This document shows positions 12,371-23,295 of a stretch of DNA of 64,000 bases, one piece after another; the first letter of the stretch is position 1, and each line of letters opens with the position of its first letter. A program made the position numbers and the translations under genes. The DNA comes from Pararge aegeria (lineage: Eukaryota > Arthropoda > Insecta > Lepidoptera > Nymphalidae), in contig NC_053197.1 of assembly GCF_905163445.1 (NCBI RefSeq), positions 10,974,001-11,038,000 on the forward strand, written 5' to 3'. The notes beneath the pieces are model-generated. The model searched no databases and was not told the origin of the DNA. It was given only the letters and a program-made list of their open reading frames with translations.

Positions 12371-12747
12371 CAAAGCTTCCCAACCTGGGCGCCGTATAGT
12401 AAAGAGGTGGCCCGCGAGGCGCTCTTTCTGTACTTCAAAAAAAATCAAGAAAAATATTTTTTGATAGTTTTTGTGCAGTAGTGACAGCCTGTCTCTGACT
12501 TTGTGTGAAAAAATGTGTGGTGGTCACCAAGTTCTGCTATATCATTCTTGGGCTATTCATTTCTTAATTCTATGTTAAAATTAATTATGGTTTTATTAGT
12601 TTCATAATTAGGATGTTTAATTTTTGGTATATCTGCGTAACTAACAAGTACCTATCAATTTTAACTAGCTAGGTTAGGGTGTGGGTGCTGTGACAAATTT
12701 CTTAACTTGTGAATGCGCCGCTGGTTTAATAAGGTTGGGCACCTCTG
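12371..12747. mobile_element. hAT-like non-autonomous repeat, copy 1
   Basis: Starts CAAAGCTTCCCAACCTGGG and ends GGTTGGGCACCTCTG, an imperfect terminal inverted repeat of the form CAGNGNTTCNCAACC seen in hAT (Charlie-type) elements. The body is clearly homologous to 33873-34225: both share the AACTAGCTAGGTTAGGG motif and the TTTCTTAACTTGT...TAATAAGGTT end. I could not find a matching 8-bp target duplication. There is no coding capacity. Confidence 0.55.
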
Positions 12748-12918
12748 ACCTTGAGCTTGTGAGGTATTTAAATTATACTTTAACAGCACCTTATTAATTT
12801 CATTTATTTTAATTTAAGTTATATTTGCTTAGATACTAAAGATATAATAAATTGTTTTCCTAAAAAATAAAATAACATGATTTACTTAAATAAAGAGTAT
12901 TTAGATATATATAAATGT

Positions 12919-12924
12919 TTTATT
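12919..12924 (-). terminator. Polyadenylation signal AATAAA for the ribokinase gene
   Basis: AATAAA on the minus strand, about 40 nt downstream of the ribokinase stop codon. Confidence 0.55.
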
Positions 12925-12964
12925 TCAACTCCCACTAACTTCAGTTCATCGTAAATAGATTTTT

Positions 12965-15539
12965 TCACAGAGTTACATAATCGTATTGCTTAGTAAATGG
13001 AATATATTTTTCAGGATAACTTGTTTGTGTTCCTTCTAGTGTTACGGTCAAAGTAGCATATTCACAAGCAGCACCAATTAGTTGATGAAATGGTTGGTTT
13101 TTGAAATTAACAAGGAGACTAGCCAACGCACCAACAAAAGCATCCCCGGCGCCCTGTAATATAAATAAGTTTTCAATATTTTTGTGATTATTAAACTTAC
13201 AAAGTCAAAATTTATAAATAGTTTGCATACTGTGGTGTCCACTGCTGCCACTTTATTACTTGAAACATGAATACATTCCCCTGTATTTTTCGAGGAGTAG
13301 GCTGCACCTTTCGCTCCTAATGTTATTATTGCCATTTTACACCCACTTTGTAATAATATTTCAAGTGCACTTTTAATATTGCTAAAAAAAAAAAAACATA
13401 TTATGTAGGTATAGTCGCCAAATATAAAACAAAATTAGGCAGCGAGTCCATGGAACCTTGAATCTGTCAATTCTAAGTGGGTTCAGTTTAACTACCGTGT
13501 GGAATTAGTTGTTCATCATGTTCGACTATCTATCTTTATTGTACGCCAATCAATCAATTGAAATCATTTATCGTATCAGAAAACAATAGAATAAACAATC
13601 ATCAAGTTTGAAGTAGGTGATATTTTTGTATTCTTTATACCTTGTCGACTCCATGAAATATTATATTATGTTTAGTTGTACTTACGAAACATTGACATCA
13701 AAATTAACAATTTGTGAAGCTTCAGGTTCATTTACGCACAAAATTGTACAATAAGGCAGAATTGTTTCAATGTGTGCCCTAGCAGGAGCAGCATTCAGTA
13801 ATTTAATCTGAAAGTCGTGTAAAAATTAAACCATTGCATTTTTGAACACTTAGAAAATAATAAAGTATACCTTCTAATGTAGATTCTGTTTAACACACTA
13901 AAATATGCATAGTGCTGTCCTTTTTACTCTGCACCTATCCACTATACAAGGATAACGCAATATTTGGACGTGTCAAGTTAATTTCGTTCAGAGATTTACG
14001 TACAATTGGCACCATTATCATAACTATTGGGCTTACTAACTAACTACACTTACTCCGTCATTTAATTTAAATGCTTCTAAAGTAGTTTCATATGGAGTCT
14101 CTAATTGTCCGATAAGAACATCAGCCTTCTTTATCAATTCTTTAGCATAATCTACATCAGATTTGCTAAGATGCTCATTAGCACCAGGAACTATAACAAT
14201 TTGGTTCTCTCCATTATCAGCTACTGTTATTTGAGCAATTCCAGTAGTAGTATTTTTCGTCACATAAGCATTAGTTACATCTACTCCCACATGTTTTAAG
14301 TGTTCTTTATATTTCTCAGCCCATTGGTCATCACCCACCTTTAAAAAAAGTAGTAAGTGATTAATGTGCATGATTTATATATGTATATTATTTAAGCCGT
14401 GACAGATTGACTGACTGTGAAAGTAAACTCATGAAAATATATGTCTTTTTCAAAAGTCCATCCTAATGGGCATGAAACGGGGGACAAGAGTAGTATAACG
14501 GTCTATTTTTTTTAAATAAGGGCATGATTTAGATTTCTTTACAATATAATTGTAAAGTTGTTTCGAATAGTAAAGACTTAAATTATGGATGAAATTTTGT
14601 TCTTCATTATTATCTTGCGTCGCATGCATCAGACAAACAACAATAAAACCTACTCTACAAATTATATAAACATTGCCACCCGTTTTGGCTGCAGCAACAC
14701 TTTGATTAGCACCCTTTCCTCCGAAACTTGTTGTGAACTTCTTGCCAATAAGCGTCTCGCCAGGTGTAGGAAGTCTAGCTGAATATCTGCAATTACAAAA
14801 TATCGGCGTGGCAAATTAGTTTAAAATAACCTTTTCTCCATTCTGTGAAACTTTTAAAGTAATTAGGAAGATGATTGTATGCACATCAAAAAACCTAAAA
14901 CTCTCAAGATGCGAAACTACGTGGATGCTTACTGAAAACTATTTTTTAAATTATTATAATGTTCACTTAACCATGAAAATTCAAATGATGAAGAAAGAGT
15001 TCTATTATAGCAATATTTTTATATTATTACGCATAAAATATTTTTTAAATACTGTTTTAGCCCGTTATTCGAATTTGATGGCAGGCTATTCGGCTATATT
15101 TAAATGTTTGTATTTATTTAAAAAATACTTTAACCAGACAATTTTATGAAAGGCCTACGTTTAACATTGACTGCAACATAGGAAGTACCTAACCTTTTTA
15201 TCTTTATTCCAACCATCATACCTACTCCAAATACGTCATTAGATTTTTATTTTATTTTTTATTTGTCTTTATATAGTAATATTATCTACAATCATTCTAC
15301 GAATGAAGCTACTACGTGGGAATATGACTACATGTCTTGTAGGTTATGTTAAATTTCAACAAAGATTAAAATTGTAAAGTAAATATCACTTACGCTGAGA
15401 GTTCCGAAAATAATAAAAAAATAGCCTATAAAGATTTAAAATACTGTAATAAGTTATAAAAATTCACATACGTTGTAAAGTCTATACTGCAAGAACCAAC
15501 AACGACAATTTTGGATTTAAATTTATTTTCGGACTGCAT
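12965..15539 (-). CDS. RBKS: Ribokinase
   Basis: Six exons on the minus strand: 15539-15472, 14786-14654, 14338-14054, 13807-13686, 13381-13231 and 13153-12965 (TGA 12967-12965). All introns are GT-AG and the phases close to 315 aa, the usual ribokinase length. The enzyme phosphorylates D-ribose to ribose-5-phosphate with ATP in the cytosol (PfkB family). Visible motifs are IVVVGSCSID near the N-terminus, GGKGANQ at 45-51 (substrate-binding PfkB signature 1), NEPE at 188-191 (NxxE, Mg/phosphate) and DTTGAGD at 251-257, with Asp257 the catalytic base. The exon 5/6 junction falls between the Thr and Gly of that motif. The start is the first ATG in frame (A at -3), eight residues before the first beta strand as is usual. 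No damage is seen, so the gene should be functional. Confidence 0.95.
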
Positions 15540-18449
15540 TTTATAGTAATGATATAAAAAAGCTAGTTTTAATAAAACCACACGATACGCGAAGTTATTT
15601 ATTTTACTAAAAACGAAAGACTGCTGCTGCAATTTTCACTGAGATAAGCGTTACGAATGTTCCATGTTTCCACGATTCGTAAACACTTTAAGGTCGGTTC
15701 ACATCTTTCAGTCCGATAAGGCACAGATTATTACACGATATGGATACCAAACTTCGCCGACGCGGGCCAACCCGATATCGGTACCTACCGATTACCTACG
15801 AGACGTGAGACAGTGGCCTGAACCCTTAGTGGCGATGAAGCTATGCGCCGCACCAGAAATCAAGAGTTTTGATTATTTACAGAGTAGGTAAAATAAATGT
15901 ATAAGTTCATTTAAAACGAAACAGATACATAATATCATACAAAAGAGTACTAAGCAAGAATAAGACCACGAGGTCATTATCTGTTTGAATGTGGTTCGCT
16001 CGAAGAAACTGTCCGCCTCCCAATAAACCTACAGTTTATCTTTTGCTAGAATCTTCTCTCACCCTCAAAATTTTACTACTATTTTAAATAAAATTCAATA
16101 AATCAATGTAGATACTGCGTGAATGCTTCCTTTATGCTTTAGTTACTACATTAACGTTACTAGGTAAAAACTTATATTATACAGTAATGTCGGTCAATTT
16201 ATTCTCGTTTAAGTTTTACAATGGTGCAAAAACCATTGTTGAGTATTTGAGGAATATGCTTTAAATCCGAAAATACCGATGTTGTAGGTATAAAGGTACC
16301 TACACCCTACTGTGACCGTGTTCATAACCTTTTTGTTTCTAGTAAAAAGGTTATTTGTAACAAAAGCAGTATGTACTACTTTGTAACGTCAATCAATTCA
16401 ACCAGTCATAGAGCTTTGTTGATCCTAAAAAAATATCGCTTTTTTTAGTAATTTATATTTTATAGAAAATAAAGTAAATAAGTTCCTAAAAAAAATATCT
16501 TCATCATTGCTTTCCGCGTGCACAACTTCTTCCACTATAACTTCTGCTTGGTATTAACTGTATTTGCTTCTCTACACTGAACTGACTATGTCGTCCCTAG
16601 TCGCCTATTTATAGCCAACGACGCTACGTGAAATCGTCAAGAATAAACACAGAAAATTATCTTGTTCTAAACGTCAATTTAGAATTTTGTATATTCTCTG
16701 AGGTTTCTCGAATAATCTGACATATTCTTTGTTCCATTCCGCACTTTTTGATGACGATAACGATCAATACGAATTTCTTTAATTCGCCGAAGCAAGGAAG
16801 TTAATTAACAAGGAAGCCATTCTATCCCATGATTCATTCACTGGAATTCTTGATCATTCATCTAGAGTATAAAGCTTACGAATTAAAGTTATCTCGTTTT
16901 CTGCTATAGCTCTGTCTTACTCTAAGGTTCAATGTCAGTTGGTAGAGCCGATGTAGAGCAAAAATGCGAACAGAACTGTACCGAATCAATATTATTGAAG
17001 TTTGAAACTGTACTATCTCTTTCACACTCACTGTTACTTCCATAAAGAAACATTAAAAACTTAAACAACGAAATAACATTCGTTTCGTATATTTTAACAT
17101 TGTTTAAATTTGTTTAAATAATTATTTTAAAAAAATTACTTTAGAAATAAGCTTTAGATCTTTATTTGGAGGTGGTATAAAGGAGTAATTTGACTTGGAA
17201 TTCTGGATCCTAACTCGCGCTATCGAAGTTTTTAAAGCCGGGGAGTATATATAGCCGGCAATTTTATTAACCGGCGGAAGGTCCGTAGCTACTGAGGAAG
17301 CCGGTGCTGACAGGGAGCCGGTCTACTTCCCAGTCGCCTGATGAAACGCTATAGAGCTGTAAATCATATGTACCGATGGATTTAACTTAATTGTCAAATA
17401 TGTCAAGAAAAATGATAAAGAGAGGCTTTACTGCCTCACCTTCACTTGGTAGCTAATATGACCTTCTTTTTGCTTATTCATAATTTTTTACCAAAATATT
17501 AGAGAATATTAAATAGCAGCCTTTGATATTAGATTGCTAATTTGATCTTCTTATGCTGGTTGGTTAAAATAGCAAAAATAGTTTCTATTTTATGGACCTT
17601 TTTAGCTATCTGTGCTATGATGAGAAATTATGTAATACCAAAATAAAAAAATGCAAAGTAGGTCGGTATTATTACGTACCTAATAGTTAATACAGAATTA
17701 AGGAGGAATATAATTATTATTGGTAGTGTATGTGTGTGCGTATAAACGTGTGGGTATGAATTATAGTTTTAACTAGCGGAAAAAAGTAGTCGTATGTTGT
17801 CGCGGACTGTTTTAAATAACTTTAAAGAAACAATTCCGATATACTTACTACATATTTCCGTCGTTTGGCGTAAAGTTTACCGTTCACGCATCGCACGCAT
17901 CGGAATCTCTCAAAAAGCAAATTTTTTGCAGTTTTTTCAACATTATTCATTAATGATGGTAGCCATTGGTTGTAGCGTGATGTTTTATAGCCTTAAATAA
18001 TAAGTACTACCAATGCAAAAAAAAAATCGAAATCGAAACAGCATTTTCTGAGATTAGCGCGTTCAACCAAACAAACTCAAAAGCTTGATACAATTTCAAC
18101 TATGCCCATCTAACAAAAGCACGTCAATCTTAAACTCCGTTGCGCGGAATTTGGAAGACAAATGCGGAAAAAAAGCGATGTTATCCTGTAGGTAGGTTGG
18201 CTTTTCCGGGATAAACAGAAGCCTATGAGCTATTCCAGAATGGTACGCATGCATTCGATCGTTGTCCCATACGCCTTGCGACGTGCTGTTATATGTGAAG
18301 AGATGTCATTTATCTCCGACAATATTTATCAGATCCCTATTAAAATAAGACAACACATGCTTGATAGTATACACTTTCAAATAAAAAAGAATTATTAAAA
18401 TTGATTCAAAGTTAACGGAGTTATGAAGTAAAATTGATAAAAATATTTC

Positions 18450-18605
18450 ATCCCATTGCCCGGAGGAAACTTACTGTTTATCGGGTTAAAAAGTATCCTA
18501 TATGTTGACCCGGAATATCAGCTACAACTAAGTATACAAAATTTTATTTAAATCCGTTCAGTAGTTTTCACGTGATGCCCGGACAGACAGACAGACAGAC
18601 AAAAT
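18450..18605 (+). repeat. Dispersed repeat ending in a (CAGA)n tract
   Basis: Contains TATGTTGACCCGGAATATCAGCTAC..., then AATCCGTTCAGTAGTTTTCACGTGATGCCCGGACAGACAGACAGACAGAC. I recognise this as a very common arthropod interspersed repeat tail (LINE/SINE type) ending in a CAGA microsatellite. Confidence 0.6.
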
Positions 18606-19019
18606 TTTTTGTATACTTAATGAACATTGTACAGTTTGGCAGATCTCTACAAAGGCTGCTATAACATTTAGATTTTTCCTATGTTCTGTCTTCCTGCTCT
18701 GTCCCTCAGGGGGATAAATAGGAATTACATTATTTAATTGAACTTCTCTTTTCTATTTCTAGCAGTTGCCTGCGATGAAATTTTGTTTTGCCCCGTAAGT
18801 AAATAAAACGGCGGGACCTCAAAATCATTTCATGATTTATTCGTTATCAGGTCACAGGCAGATACCCACGATTTCGTCTGTGTAGAATTCGTGATTTAGC
18901 TTGAGAACCCCTTTTCCGGAAAGCAAGTTATGCGCGGTTTCAATTTCTTTAAGATCAGTTCAATAGTTCACTGGACATTTCGGAGAATCACTATACTAAT
19001 AGTTTAACGGAACGTTAAA

Positions 19020-19293
19020 TAAATAATAATAATAAATAAAAAAATATACTACGACAATACACACATCGCCATCTAGTCCCAAAGTAAGCGTAGCTTGTGT
19101 TATGGGTACTAAGAGAACTGATGAAAATTTTTTATGAATAATATACGTAAATACTTATAATATATAGATAAACACCCAGACTCTGAAAAACATTCATGTT
19201 CATCACACAAATGTTGTCCAGTTGTGGGAATCGAACCCACGGCCTTGCACTCAGGAAGCACGGTCGCTGCCCACTGCGCCAATCGGCCGTCAA
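19020..19293 (-). repeat. tRNA-headed SINE, full length
   Basis: Read on the minus strand from 19293: GACGGCCGATTGGCGCAGTGGGC (A-box-like), then GTGGGTTCGATTCCCAC (B-box), a body with AACATTCATG... near 19200, and an AATAAT-rich tail at 19020-19045. This is the arrangement of a Pol III-transcribed SINE common in butterflies. It is not a functional tRNA. Confidence 0.75.
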
Positions 19294-19514
19294 ACGCCAC
19301 GTTAGATGGAATGAATCTGTTTATCATTAACTTCAAAACCACAAGACTTTCATTAAAAATACTAACCCCTGTTTTACCCCTATAGGGGTAGATTTGGACA
19401 AAATATTTTCTTAACTAATGTATGTGCTTTAAAAGAAACCTGTTGTCTAATTTTCAGGATTGTATACTTAGTAATAAAATAATTCAGCAGAAACATTCAT
19501 CCCCTATTTATCTT

Positions 19515-19668
19515 TATATATATATTTCTTGTGTGCGTGTGTATGTCACTGAACTCCTCCCAAACGGCTGGACCGATTTGAATGAATTTTTTAGTATGCG
19601 TTTGGGTGGCATCCTGGATGGTTTAGATTCACAAATCAGCCCGACAGATGGCGCTGGGGTCCGCTAGT
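19515..19668 (+). mobile_element. Helitron-like non-autonomous element, copy 1
   Basis: Starts TCTTTATATATATA and ends GGGGTCCGCTAG, then T: the TC...CTAG ends expected of Helitrons, which leave no target duplication. The body (ACTGAACTCCTCC, GGCTGGACCGATTTGAATGA, GTATGCGTTTGGGTGGCA) is shared with 35620-35755 and 53928-54069. Confidence 0.6.
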
Positions 19669-20178
19669 AAGTATTTATAATTTGTAAGTGATACTATGGA
19701 TTTTATCTTAATTATCTATTATGATACTTTATAATAGATAGAGAACGGAACTCCTTAGCAGACAGCAGCAGCCCAATGACTTAAGACTTATCGTTTCTTT
19801 ATACGTAGGTACACAGATTTCACATATTATTATCTGGTGAGTATCACCAGATTTGGGCAGAGCTAAACTGATGATACAACCTTTCCAATAAAAAAAGTTT
19901 ATTATATATTATTTTTAAATAAAATTCATTCAGATACAACAAAGTTATGGTGTGAAGTCTTGAATCCCTTATCCCGCAGGAACACTATTATTTTTTGGGA
20001 TAAAATTTAGCTTGAATGTTAAACTGAAATGTCAGCTATAAAAAAATCTGTTCTCTATCGATGTTTAAGCTTCCCCTGATTAATATTTACAAAAGGTCTT
20101 AAATGTAGGATGGACCGTTTCATTAAAATTATTCATCCCTCCATTTCACTATCTGGGGTGTGGAATTTTAAAATATCC

Positions 20179-20218
20179 TTTCTTCATGAGGTGTAGGTAT
20201 CCACACCTCATAAAGAAA
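20179..20218. repeat. Short inverted repeat (16-bp arms, one mismatch)
   Basis: TTTCTTCATGAGGTGT at 20179-20194 and its near reverse complement at 20203-20218, 8-nt loop. Confidence 0.6.
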
Positions 20219-20929
20219 ACACCCTCCAAAAAACATGTCTCTAGGACCAGCAGTTTAGGCTGCGCGTTTATATCGTCGGTTTTCATTCAGTAGATTTTCT
20301 AGAAACTGATATTTCTTTATTTAATTTTAAGAGCCAAAACACCAAGTTTCATGTCTATAACATGAAAAATTAGTTTAAATTGCGATATGTTTTTATTTCT
20401 ACGACGTCCACAGAGTAAGAAATAATTCCATTGCTCAAAAACTAACACGAAGTGAGAATTGATCTGACAAAGATTGAAGTGATTAAAGCCACGTGACCTT
20501 CACCGAGCGTTATGGCGGCATTTATAAGTATTTTGTATATCGACTTTTCATTTATAATTATTGTTATGAAAATCGTGCTGTACGCTGGACTTGTATACGT
20601 ACCTTTATCCGAGGAACTAAAATAATTTTTAGACGTCAGTGTTCCAGGGCAATATTGCTGGAGAGCAACTTACGCGAGGAGCAATGGTAGTGGATGAATC
20701 TTATTAAGACATTAATTTCAAATTAAATTACAACCCGGGTAAAGGATTTTAGTCATTTCAAAGTAATGACAAACTTGCCTTAAGGCGAGAAGTGAAGGCT
20801 AAATAAATAAGGCATTGTCGAGCGAGTTGGGTGAAAACAATATTATTATTATTAGTTCGTTTCCTACCTTAATACCTTTGATTCTACTCTATTGATTCAC
20901 TTTTTAAAATGTTTCGTTAGCAAAGTGGT

Positions 20930-21255
20930 AAGCACGTTTAATTAAGGACGGAGCGAGGTCTTACATTTCATTTTCCGGTTGCACCAAAAGCTGGTATTAA
21001 ATTTTTCTGTAAAAAAATATCAACACTTAAACGGAGATAGGAAATTGGTGGTGGTGTCAGCCCCCGTGCCTTGGAGATAGCACGATATGCGCTCAGTCTC
21101 GGTTTGTATCTCTAACATGTGACAATAATCGCTAATTTCCGCTAGTCATTGTGAGTGAGTCAGTCATCATTAAGTGGTGCAGCGTGATGGGTCTATACTT
21201 TTAAACCCTCTCCCCTATGAGAAAAATATTAGCCTGTGCCCAGTAGTTATATTAC
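20930..21255 (+). repeat. Dispersed retroelement fragment (SINE/LINE type)
   Basis: Starts with a tRNA-like head (GCAAAGTGGTAAGCACG). It carries GTCAGCCCCCGTGCCTTGGAGA and ends with CCTCTCCCCTATGAG...GCCTGTGCCCAGTAG, a repeat end I recognise as widespread in Lepidoptera. Confidence 0.55.
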
Positions 21256-21924
21256 AGTCTAATGATTTTAGATATCATCGAATCTACTGACTAATCGAAG
21301 TGTTCACGAACAATGCCTATATATACAACTTCCATAAAAGAATGTTCGGACCTCGGTCCCCGAGCACGATCACCCGCTCGGAGAAAGATCTTCCTAATGT
21401 TACGGTCGAGCGTATCACCATAGCTCCCGTACATTCAGCTTTTGGGATAAAGTATTTTTTTAATAATTGAGGTACAGAGTTTCAATAAATAATAATATAT
21501 ATTTTTCCATAAATACTTTTCTCTGGAGGATTCCATACGACTGTTGTTTAGCATCATCATATTTTCAAATGGTATTTGGAATGTGAACAAGGAGTGCAGG
21601 AGAGCTAGACATAAAATTAACTATTGCATTCATGATCAGCTTTCAGTCTGTTTGACTCCCAAAATGTTTCGTTTTTTTCTTTATGGCACAAATTAAAACT
21701 AGAAGGCGATCTTAAAGCGATGACGCATTTTCTTTCAGTTTTTTATGGCCATATTTGACAGCAACGAAATGTTTTGATAAATGGGCCGAAGACGGCGAAC
21801 CTTACCTTACCTTTCACTTATTCCTTGCCTTAGAATGCCTTTAAATGACCTGCTCGAAGTAAACCATTAAAGCTTCGTGAGCGCTATACAGCGAGCACAT
21901 AATTTATACGCTATACGATGAACT

Positions 21925-22245
21925 CTATGGCGCAGCGGTGGGCGGCAGCAGGACAATTTGGGAATTTATAATTTCAGAGTTTTCTCTGGTCTTCTCTGGT
22001 GAGTCTGAGACAAACTTTTCTTTTTTTCTTACTTCTGGCCTACCGACAAGAAGAATCGTCGTACCGGAACGCTAAGCGATTTAGCGTTCCTGTACGATGT
22101 CGCGTAGGAATTGATTAGGGGTATGGGTTTAATATATTAACTGCAATACTCCCTAACAGGTTAGCCCGCTACTATCGTAGATTGTATCATCACTTACAAC
22201 GAGGTCAGATTGCTGACAAGGGCTAACTTGTAGTGAAAAAAAAAA
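21925..22245 (+). repeat. tRNA-derived SINE with poly(A)-like tail, family A
   Basis: Head ATGGCGCAGCGGTGGGCGG, then GACAATTTGGGAATTTATAATTTC, TTTTCTCTGGTC, CGATTTAGCGTTCC, CCCTAACAGGTTAGCCCGCTAC and AGGGCTAACTTGTAGTG, followed by an A-run at 22237-22246. Related copies lie at 22950-23110, 27670-28020 and 62735-62960. Confidence 0.7.
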
Positions 22246-22399
22246 GAAGTCTTAAGCTGATATTACAGTGTTATAGTCGAATTAAATAGTTTCCCTGAAA
22301 ATAAAGGATCTGGCCTGGAACGGCTTCACAGTGGTATCAACAGCTGTGTGGTGCTGGACGAAGTTAGTGACGATAAAATGATGAATGACTATGCTAGTC

Positions 22400-22610
22400 A
22401 AATTTTTTTCATGGTGGTAGTTGACAGATCAAGCTGATGGTCACCTAATGGTAACTAAAAGACCATCGCCTATAAACAGGGCAAAACTAGATAGGGCATG
22501 CAAGTATCTCGTCGTGCTACATGCAGCCCTGTGTCCAGCAACCTGAGGCCTACAAAAGCACTAATACTAAATGTTAAGAGATTTGTGTACAACAGGATCG
22601 GCGTCATTGG
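22400..22610 (+). repeat. Dispersed repeat fragment, family B
   Basis: Motifs AAGCTGATGGTCACCTAATGG, GGGCATGCAAGT and CCCTGTGTCCAGCAACCTGAGG, shared with 29045-29240, 41500-41830 and 57580-57880. Probably a decayed non-LTR retrotransposon derivative. Confidence 0.5.
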
Positions 22611-22949
22611 CAGTTCTTAATTTATAGGGCTGTTTTTCACAGTGCTCCTTTAAAAAAGATAGGCCCTAAGATGAGACCTGTCGATTTGGTTTAGTTTAAG
22701 AGATTTCTGTGTAACACAATTGGCAAAAATTTCTAGGATATTTTAAAGTAATTCGTTTAAAGAGATACCAGCTACTGGACCCGACATGGCAAATCGAGAG
22801 TTTAGATAATATATAGGAGACAGCCAACAACTCCAATATATTTATATCGATAGAGATAGCTTTTTTTTTTTCGGGACCTCCGCAACGGTAAACGCTTTAG
22901 TTTTCTCTGTGGATGGTACAGGTTGGGTCCCAGAAATGGTGAATTTGGA

Positions 22950-23110
22950 TTTTTTTTTAATTCTGGTGGCTAGTGGCTAGTAGCTAGTAACAACCCTATC
23001 AACACAGACGTGCCACCACCATTGTGTAGGCACCTCAATATTCCGGAACAATGTTGCTTAGAAACAGACGATGATGTAGTCCGAGGTGGTTTCCAACCAC
23101 CACAGACTGC
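22950..23110 (+). repeat. Family A SINE fragment
   Basis: GGTGGCTAGTGGCTAGTAGCTAGTAACAACCCTATCAACACAGACGTGCC matches the middle of the family A SINE. The triple GTGGCTA/GTAGCTA is a small local expansion. Confidence 0.45.
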
Positions 23111-23295
23111 ATCAAAAAATCTTAGTTTTTGTGTTTAACATTGCAAACAGATTGTTGGTTACTTAATTTAATTAAAATACTACACCTAAATAAAATACTA
23201 CACTTAATTAAAATAAAATTGTGTTATAATTATAATGACTAATCTTATATTTCTCTAATATTAATTCACTTTACTATCTATTCTAGACAGCAGTA

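Larger units (their letters stand above)
6664..12964. other. Intergenic region, no gene found
   Basis: About 6.3 kb of AT-rich DNA with stops in all frames. It holds a likely 3' UTR of the 458-aa gene at its left end, a CpG-rich patch at 7975-8055, a SINE-like fragment at 8560-8770, a cluster of E-box and CRE-like sites near 9095-9166, hairpins at 9352-9383 and 12226-12294, and a hAT-like repeat at 12371-12747. The right end carries the ribokinase polyadenylation signal. Confidence 0.5.
15540..23295. other. Intergenic region, no gene found
   Basis: About 7.75 kb between two minus-strand genes. ORFs here are short and none resembles a known protein. It contains the listed dispersed repeats (18450-23110) and otherwise AT-rich unique-looking DNA. 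A cluster of five CCGG motifs lies at 17238-17321. The stretch at 15690-15800 (ATCTTTCAGTCCGATAAGGCAC) looks like a decayed MITE. Confidence 0.5.

Noticed and set aside
15664..15891. 75-codon frame upstream of ribokinase
   Set aside because: No start context, domain or splice partner; part of it looks like a repeat.
19216..19293. Possible tRNA gene on the minus strand
   Set aside because: It has Pol III boxes but sits at the head of a full SINE with an AAT-rich tail and lacks a proper cloverleaf.
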